Part shown: in pieces, positions 20,426-25,719 of the stretch
Layout of the letters: every line of letters begins with the position of its first letter
Numbering within the stretch: position 1 is the first letter of the stretch
NCBI GenBank assembly: GCA_049999725.1
Contig: JBNGIS010037072.1
Span: 1-25,719 of the forward strand
From: Haplomitrium mnioides
Taxonomy: Eukaryota; Marchantiophyta; Haplomitriopsida; Calobryales
Direction of reading: 5' to 3'
DNA length: 25,719 nt
Translations under genes and position numbers: made by a program
Notes under the pieces: model-generated
What the model saw: the letters and a program-made list of their open reading frames with translations, nothing else
Told to the model about the DNA's origin: nothing
Databases searched by the model: none

Positions 20426-21690
20426 ATCAAAAGCAAGTTCTCCAATGTTATGTAAAACCCGGAAAACTAAGAATGCAACTAGGATCTTTCTATTTCAAAT
20501 AAGTTGTGTAGTAGTCGTAAACTTCCCATTTTGTAAAATTATGGAGCAAGTTATAAACTTTATGAGTGGGCATTCTCTCACAATGTCATTGAAAAAAAAT
20601 TTTCTATCCATTCATGCATGAATACTCCTTTAGAAGATAGCTCTTTATTTTCAAAAATACATGTAAGATATGTGTTTTTGAGATTTTTAATTCTTTGGAT
20701 TCTATCATTCCCTATTGATAATATTGATTTGAAGGCTCTTCTATAGAAAACAATATTGCCATGTAGAGTGAATGGATTGTCAACATTGGAGTCTTTTCTT
20801 GGTATTCCCCACTACAATGTGATGTATTGATTCTTCATGCTTTGTCGAAAATATGTTTCTCTCATTGTTTTCAAAAAATTTGTCTTGCACAACTACACAC
20901 ACTTATTTCAACAACATGAAATTCTTCTCAATTTCAAAATTGATATTGGATCAAGCTTTTTCTTCACAAAGCTCTTGTCATGATGGGCTTTCAACAAAGA
21001 ACTTTCATGTAAAGTATTTACCCATTTAGGTATTGGCCTAAATAAAGAATTATTATGTATTGCCAATCAATTCGATCTGTAGGCAAATCTAGCTATCAAA
21101 GATAGTTCATCATCTTAGAGATCTTGAACATCATCGATAACATTGTTTGTTCCTTCGACATAAGTTTTAGATCAATGTAAACCACCTTGAGGATAGGGAG
21201 AATTGGACATGCTAATACAGAATCTTCATCAATATCTTGAGTAATAGGAAATGTTTTTTCTAAAATAATTTGTGGCCTTGATGATAACTCCAATGAAATG
21301 TTGGTTGATTGACACTTTTTGCTAGAATCATTTCCTAAACTATCGTGTGAAGATTCCTTCAAATAAATTTGGTTCTAAAAGATCTCCCAATCTTGTTCAG
21401 AGGTCCAACTTGATTAGAAATCTCTCATTATTTGAGTGGTACCATCGATGACAACGACTCTGAAACTGAAGCATCCCACCAGTTCTATGCTTTTTGTGTT
21501 TTGAACAAACAGATTTGGATCTTAAACATCATGGTCTTCATCTGATGAGAATGAATAAAGGTCCACAACCATCTAGAAATTTTGACTTGAACATCTTTCT
21601 ATTGATTTATTGGAGTAGTCAAAAGAAATATTCAACTTTGACCGCTTGACTGACAACAAAGATCAAGTACATGCAAAAGATTGAGTCTTC

Positions 21691-21810
21691 AATCCTATGC
21701 GAGCATTGGGTTCCTTCTTTGATCTTTTGTACGCAAGTTGTTCACTCCTTGTTCTTATGCACGCATTAGGTTCACTCCTTGGTTCTATGTGCGCATAGGG
21801 TTTACTTGCT
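21691..21810 (-). repeat. 30-bp minisatellite, four units
   Basis: Units start at 21691, 21721, 21751 and 21781, exactly 30 bp apart. Each contains a TTCTATGTGCGCATAGGGTT-like core and a TCACTCCTTG-like spacer; the second unit has the most changed core (TTTTGTACGCAAG). It lies between the possible first exon of D copy 2 and its next exon, so it is probably intronic. It is also open on the minus strand as a decapeptide series (such as SEPNACIRTR). Confidence 0.88.
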
Positions 21811-22197
21811 TGATCTTTATATGTTGACGTATTTGATACAACAATCACCATCGTTTAACCCAAAATACTCGCTATCACACTTGACTCTTTAGGTATTCCA
21901 ACGCTTACCTCCTTAAGACAACGGTTTGAAATTATCTCCTATTGTCGGCCAAAAGTAACACTTTTTTGCGAACATGAATCTTGAAATTCTATCCTCTTGT
22001 CTTTAAAAACTCTAGCAATTGAAAAAAAATAAAGAAAAAGAAGAAGTTTGAGCAAAGTATTTTAACAAATATTCTTAACTCCTGTTGGTATACTCAAAAG
22101 ATGTGTTTTTGAAGAAAATTTCACAAAACGACAAAATTGTGAAATTTTTGTGAAGAAAATGAAAAAAAGAACTCATAAAGATAAAAACCAACAATGC

Positions 22198-22302
22198 TTT
22201 ATATACTAACCTTTTTTTGCACCATGTAAACCTACCTATTAAGAGCTTCGCGAATCATTTTTTTGGCGGGAAAATGTGTTTTTTTTAAATTAGGTATAAA
22301 AA
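22198..22302. promoter_or_regulatory. Bidirectional promoter with E2F-type site between genes D and S
   Basis: Two outward TATA boxes, TATATAAA on the minus strand (22198-22205) and TATAAAAA on the plus strand (22295-22302), flank TTTGGCGGGAAA (22262-22273), a perfect match to the plant and animal E2F consensus TTTSSCGSGAAA. On the plus side the S start (22480) is about 180 bases away. On the minus side the possible D start (21975) is about 220 bases away. E2F sites drive S-phase genes, so both genes may be tied to DNA replication (inference). Confidence 0.6.
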
Positions 22303-22839
22303 GAGCAAAAATGGAAAGTTTCTTTCCATTGTCGCGAGTTCACTTTCCAATTTTGTTTTCTTGTCGTGGTTGTTTTCAAAATTTCTTGTCATTTAGCTAT
22401 TTTTTTCCTTTCATTCTTTTTGAACTTTTTTTCGCAAGATTTTTTCCTTCCATTTTTACTATTTTACATTTTGGAGAAAATGGCATCACATGCCAATGCT
22501 TCCAAACCAGCTCAATCAAAGCTTCATTGTTATTTGGATGTTTTAAAGGTTCTTTAGCCACAAAAACTAGCCTACAGATGGCTAGTTTGTTGTGGAACGA
22601 TGAGGTACATCGACCATCACCTTTACCCTTTTCACGAGGAAGGTGAAAAACTTAACATTGGCCTTTTGGTCTAAATAATGATGATTCAAGAAGGGCACAA
22701 AGCTCACATAGGGTTGCTTGTGCAATCAGAATCATCGATTACGCTCTTCAAGGCTTCACCAAAGAAATTTTGCTTCAACAAGATGAAGCCAAGAGATATC
22801 TTCACCTAAGATCTGTAGTCGGCTTTCAAAGACGGCAAG

Positions 22840-23278
22840 GTGAGACTTAGAAGATTTTCTTTTATTCATTATAAAATTTTTGTTGCTAAGTATTCTATGC
22901 GCACATAAACTCTCGAGTCCAAACATGCAATGACTAAGGATTCTATGCGAGTATGGACTCAAGAGTCTATCCGAGCATGGACTCCCGAGTGTATATGAGG
23001 ATGGACTCGCGAGCCCTTGCTTGCATGGACTCGAGAGTCTATGTGCGCTTGGACTCATGAATCCAAGCGCGCAAGAACTAAAGAGTGTATGCGCGTATGG
23101 ACTCTCGAGTTCATTTGCATATGAAGTCTCTTACATCTTTGGGCCTAAAGTAGAGGTTGAAACACTCGAAGTTCCTTCTTAAAGTTTTGATAAAAAAAAT
23201 TTATTAAGCCATTGACCATTTCTTGTTTTTTGTTTTCAATTTTCTCAACATTTGTGAGACTTTGTTAACGCTTACTAG
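22840..23278 (+). other. Intron of gene S
   Basis: Donor CAAG|GTGAGA and acceptor CTTACTAG|GA, preceded by a T-rich stretch and a TTAAC branch-like string at about 23265. Joining keeps phase 1 (G|GA). The intron is half filled by the 24-bp minisatellite. Confidence 0.6.
22896..23131 (-). repeat. 24-bp minisatellite, nine full units plus a decayed tenth
   Basis: Units begin at 22896 and then every 24 bp to 23088, with a decayed tenth at 23112. Each is TATGCGCGTATGGACTCxCG followed by AGTC or a close variant. The spacer GACTCNNGAGTC is itself palindromic around a CTCGAG or similar centre. On the minus strand the array is open as octapeptides (ESPYAHTL, LSPYSHRI), but its position inside an intron argues against coding. 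Confidence 0.92.
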
Positions 23279-23630
23279 GACGTAAAAAAGGTAATGAGAC
23301 TTCATCAAATTTGCCATCAGTATCAAACTAGTCTTTTGAAAGTGAACCAATGCGTACATATTCAACAACTTGTGCCACATCCAAGCACGGCAACCATGAC
23401 AACAATAGTAGCAGGTGGACCATCTTCCTCAAGAAAAGAAGGTGGAGCTAGCCAAGGCTCTGAAAAAGAAGAACCAGATCCTACCAAAGAAGAAGCATAT
23501 ACTCCCACTTGTTGTTGAGGAGGCATCGGTTCCATCCTCTTTTCCAACCAGTTCTTCTTCAATAGCTCCTTCATCTTCCACTCCTAGCAGCTTAGAGGAG
23601 GAAGTAAACAACTGCTACTTTGAACCATGA

Positions 23631-24509
23631 ACATGCTACTCAGAACAAGAACTTCTTCTTTTTTTGGGAAAAATTATGATTTTTCATATCAAAAAACATT
23701 AAAAAAACAAGGTTAATTTTTAAAAACAAAAAGTACATGACTTTTTTGGATTTGTTTTTGGTCGTTTCAACAAGCGTGATAGAGCGAAAGTCAATTTTGT
23801 TATGCAAAATCAATCAATATTACTAGTTTTTATGAAAATATTAAAAAACTCAAATTTGTTCAAAAGCATAAAAATTATGGCAAGTTTTCATCAAAAAATT
23901 GCATTTATCATTGATTACAATTCTAAGCCTAAAAGTTTAAATGCACGTCACAAGAAACTATTTTGAAATATGTTTCATTGCACAAACTTGAGGCGCGCGT
24001 AGACATAGTGCTCTTTTGAACTTTTTTGTTGGAAAAATATTACAAAACACAAAGAAAAAGACAAAGGGGACTAGAAGTCAAGGGAATGAGTTTGCAATGG
24101 TAAACACAAAAACAAAGAAAATGAAACATTGCATGGATTTAAGAGCTTCATTTTAAACGTTAAGAAAAAAAACTTTTACTTTAAGTTGAAAATCCATGCA
24201 ATCATAAGTGAAGGTGAGCTTCCAAAAAGGTTTGAGCAATTAAAAATATTTCATAGTTCAACGAAGCATATACAGAAACGTATCACAGTTCAGAATAAAA
24301 AAGGCGATAGCTAAGGAGATTGAATTAAGATTGTAAACAAGAAACATGTCCAAGTTTTAGACTTGATTCAACCAAACAAAGGTCTCAAGATCTACAAAAG
24401 AGTCTATGACTTGTGTACAAACAAAGTTGTAATTGGTAGTCTTTGTATGAAGAAGCTTAAGGGTTATGCATGAGAAATAGAACTTTTGGAAGGCGTGGAC
24501 TTCCACCCC
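23631..24509. other. D-S convergent intergenic DNA, left part
   Basis: Non-coding, AT-rich. It matches the reverse complement of 17511-18020 plus 11147-11493, that is, the same locus without Copia-2. At about 24143 it shows the uninterrupted Copia-2 target. A diverged core (GCGCGCGTAGACATAG, about 23993-24008) is present. Confidence 0.7.
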
Positions 24510-24769
24510 AAAGTCTATGCGCGCTTAGAATTCCAAGCTCAACATGTGAACACTCCACCTCAAAGTCTAAGCGCGCTTAAGAATCTAAGCTCAACAAGTG
24601 AACACTCCACCCCAAAGTCTATACACGCATAAGAATCCGAACTCACCAACTAAACACTCCACCCCAAAGTTTATACGTGCCTAGGAATCCAAACTCACCA
24701 TCTGAACACTCCACCCCAAAGTCTATGCATGCATAGAAATCCAAACTCACCATCTCAACATTCCACAAC
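24510..24769 (-). repeat. 52-bp minisatellite, five units
   Basis: AAAGTCTATGC or close variants begin at 24510, 24562, 24614, 24666 and 24718, exactly 52 bp apart. Each unit then has a GCGC-rich core, a GAATCCAAACTCA-like block and AACACTCCACCCC. This is the reverse-complement counterpart of the four-unit array at 10939-11146, with one more unit. Confidence 0.93.
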
Positions 24770-25343
24770 AAAGACTGACAAGAAGCTAGGTTTTAGGTTA
24801 TGTAGAAGAGTTTTTGTACGTTGTACGTTTCGCTTGCAAATCAAAGTCTATGCGCCCATAGGGTTCACATTTCTACAACCAAGGATACAGACTATAGACG
24901 TTCTATTTTTGCAACAAACTCTATGCATGCAAGAGATTTTGATTTCTAATTCAGAATCTAAAAGTAAAAACTGGTACAAAGCTCTTCATCTCAGTCAAAC
25001 AATGCTAAAGATTTAAATTTTTACAACAAAATCTTAAAAAGAAAAAAAAACTAGTCAATTTGGACAGATGCTTCAGCGAGATAATAACCTTAAAAGTTGA
25101 AAGTAAAATACTTATATTTTGAAGATGAAAATATTTCTACAAAGCAAATAAAAATATTAACTATGAATTAAAGTTTCATTGATAGAGAACACCATTCAAC
25201 TTGGAATGATTTACAGTCACAAGTTCCTGTTGGCAAAAAATCCAACAAGTTGCCAAACAAATTTCAAATACTTTTGGAAATGATCATCTTAAATTATACC
25301 AGATTTGCAAATAAAAACTATAGAACAAAATTCTTAAAGGGCT
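24770..25343. other. 3' flank of D copy 3
   Basis: Reverse-complement match to 10319-10938. It holds the core motif TCTATGCGCCCATAGG (about 24847-24862) and TCTATGCATGCAAGAG (about 24922-24937). A 95-residue frame at 24729-25016 runs through the repeat and has no protein features. Confidence 0.7.
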
Positions 25344-25719
25344 TTAGTTGTTGGTCTCAATTTCTTTGGATTCAGCTTCAGAAGATTTATCAAGAATTGC
25401 TTGATCTATCTCAGTGTTTATGACATTGATTGAATCTCTTTGAAACATTATAAGATTGAGGGTTTTTTGTCTTTCGTACTCAAATAGATTTTCTTTAATG
25501 GTAGCTAGAGTGGTTTTCTTCAATTGGTTGTTTTGGGTGAGAAGAAAATCAAACGACAAAATTGTGATTTGTGTCAAATTGAGTAAATCAATATGTAACT
25601 TGGATTTTCGTTTCCCTTTTGTTGCTACTATTTTTTCTGAGAAGTATTGACTAGAAAATGCATCTTCAGCCAAACAAGCAAACCATTGAACTCGTACTCG
25701 TTTCGAGTTTGGCGGATCT
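25344..25719 (-). CDS. Gene D, copy 3: C-terminal part, runs off the right edge
   Basis: Partial: the C-terminal end of a D copy, TAA at 25344-25346. It is the cleanest of the three here: about 109 codons open (from AEDAFSSQYFSEKIVATKG, about 25670) through KSKLHIDLLNLTQITILSFD, QLKKTTLATIKENLFEYERQ and IEIDQAILDKSSEAESKEIE. Copy 1 is broken in the same segment (a stop after TQITIM). Upstream of 25673 the equivalent of the VQWF segment can be read but in another frame at the edge, so intactness beyond the window is unknown. In the family this follows the PFWVAKV domain; a BAH-like role in chromatin or protein binding is only a guess. Confidence 0.6.
   Translation of the reverse strand, partial: DPPNSKRVRVQWFACLAEDAFSSQYFSEKIVATKGKRKSKLHIDLLNLTQITILSFDFLLTQNNQLKKTTLATIKENLFEYERQKTLNLIMFQRDSINVINTEIDQAILDKSSEAESKEIETNN

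Larger units (their letters stand above)
18261..21975 (-). pseudogene. Gene D, copy 2: longest copy of the DUF7869-like gene, heavily decayed
   Basis: Minus-strand copy reaching further upstream than copy 1. The stop is at 18261-18263 (ending DTSA). The core reads IDRMDQ at about 19898-19914 (Gly to Arg), LQLDNTTRENKN at about 19632-19670 and VGYSHDQIDPMFSG at about 19528-19570, across two frames because of an indel. Upstream come GNIVFYRRAFKSILSIGNDR (about 20700-20765), matching the start of copy 1, and a possible acidic exon with YSFSSDEDHD (about 21530-21575). A short first exon MFAKKCYFWPTIGDN (ATG 21975-21973) with a donor AAGGAG|GTAAG at 21909/21908 is possible. Many stops and indels. 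DNA identity to copy 1 in the core is roughly 80-85% by eye. Confidence 0.6.
22480..23630 (+). pseudogene. Gene S: unrecognised two-exon gene, broken
   Basis: Divergent to D copy 2 and convergent with D copy 3. The start ATG at 22480 has a plant-like context (AAAATGGC) and begins MASHANASKPAQSKLHCY. TAG at 22555 and a frame change follow. A convincing segment then reads RVACAIRIIDYALQGFTK and QQDEAKRYLHLRSVVGFQRR up to a strong donor CAAG|GTGAGA (22839/22840). After a 439-bp intron, the acceptor CTTACTAG (23278) continues in phase with GRKKGNETSSNLPS, then stops and frameshifts. The 3' end is Ser- and Glu-rich (SSFPTSSSSIAPSSS) and closes with NNCYFEP at 23630. I recognise no family; the segment around DYALQGFTKE looks helical. 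A truncated second copy of its end is at about 18020-18035. Confidence 0.5.

Noticed and set aside
22896-23131. CRISPR-like array with 24-bp periodicity (and similar 30-bp and 52-bp arrays).
   Set aside because: The units are diverged tandem repeats without unique spacers between identical repeats, in plant-type DNA with no cas genes.
24729-25016. 95-codon plus-strand frame over the end of the 52-bp array.
   Set aside because: It runs through the minisatellite and intergenic DNA, and the corresponding frames in the other copy (10646-10983) are not kept over the same length.

Overview
The window looks like nuclear DNA of a land plant: AT-rich, full of Ty1/copia retrotransposon remains, with spliced gene remnants and no bacterial-style operons or ribosome binding sites. 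A seedless plant is my guess, because I associate the non-copia gene family seen here with bryophytes, lycophytes and ferns, but this is weak. Nearly every coding stretch is broken by stops or frameshifts, so this is repeat-rich, decaying intergenic DNA.

Layout. (1) 1-1039: parts of one or two LTRs of a minus-strand retrotransposon (primer binding site at the extreme left edge), cut by a 100-N assembly gap with duplicated sequence on both sides. (2) 1267-6165: a plus-strand copia gag-pol relic ('Copia-1') without recognisable LTRs and with a ~114-bp minisatellite inside its reverse transcriptase. (3) 6166-7425: unassigned DNA with a telomere-like tract and a (GA)n microsatellite. (4) 7429-25719: three related blocks of an unusual repeated locus. 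It has a large gene, called D here, whose conserved core carries IDGMDQ, LDNxTRENKN and GHxHDQIDQ motifs (a DUF7869-like family, possibly an RNase H-fold nuclease/transposase), and a second unrecognised gene, S. (5) 11499-17505: a structurally complete but coding-dead minus-strand copia element ('Copia-2') with 212-bp LTRs and a perfect CCTAA target duplication, inserted into the 3' flank of the first D copy.

The D/S locus is the part to study. D copy 1 is plus-strand (7429-10318), D copy 2 is minus-strand (18261-21975) and D copy 3 is minus-strand (25344 to the right edge). S (22480-23630, plus) is divergent from D copy 2 and convergent with D copy 3. D and S share a compact bidirectional promoter with a perfect E2F-type site between two outward TATA boxes (22198-22302). 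D stop codons of copies 2 and 3 are 7083 bp apart in the same orientation, which suggests a head-to-tail tandem unit of about 7.1 kb; copy 1 is an inverted, truncated copy joined at about 18036.

The non-exonic parts of this unit (introns of D and S, and the D-S intergenic region) carry minisatellites with different exact periods (24, 30 and 52 bp), all built around one near-palindromic core like CTATGCGCGCATAG. The exons lack clear copies. This looks like a family of related binding or structural sites, comparable to subterminal repeats of DNA transposons. All functional statements about D and S are inference from sequence read by eye.
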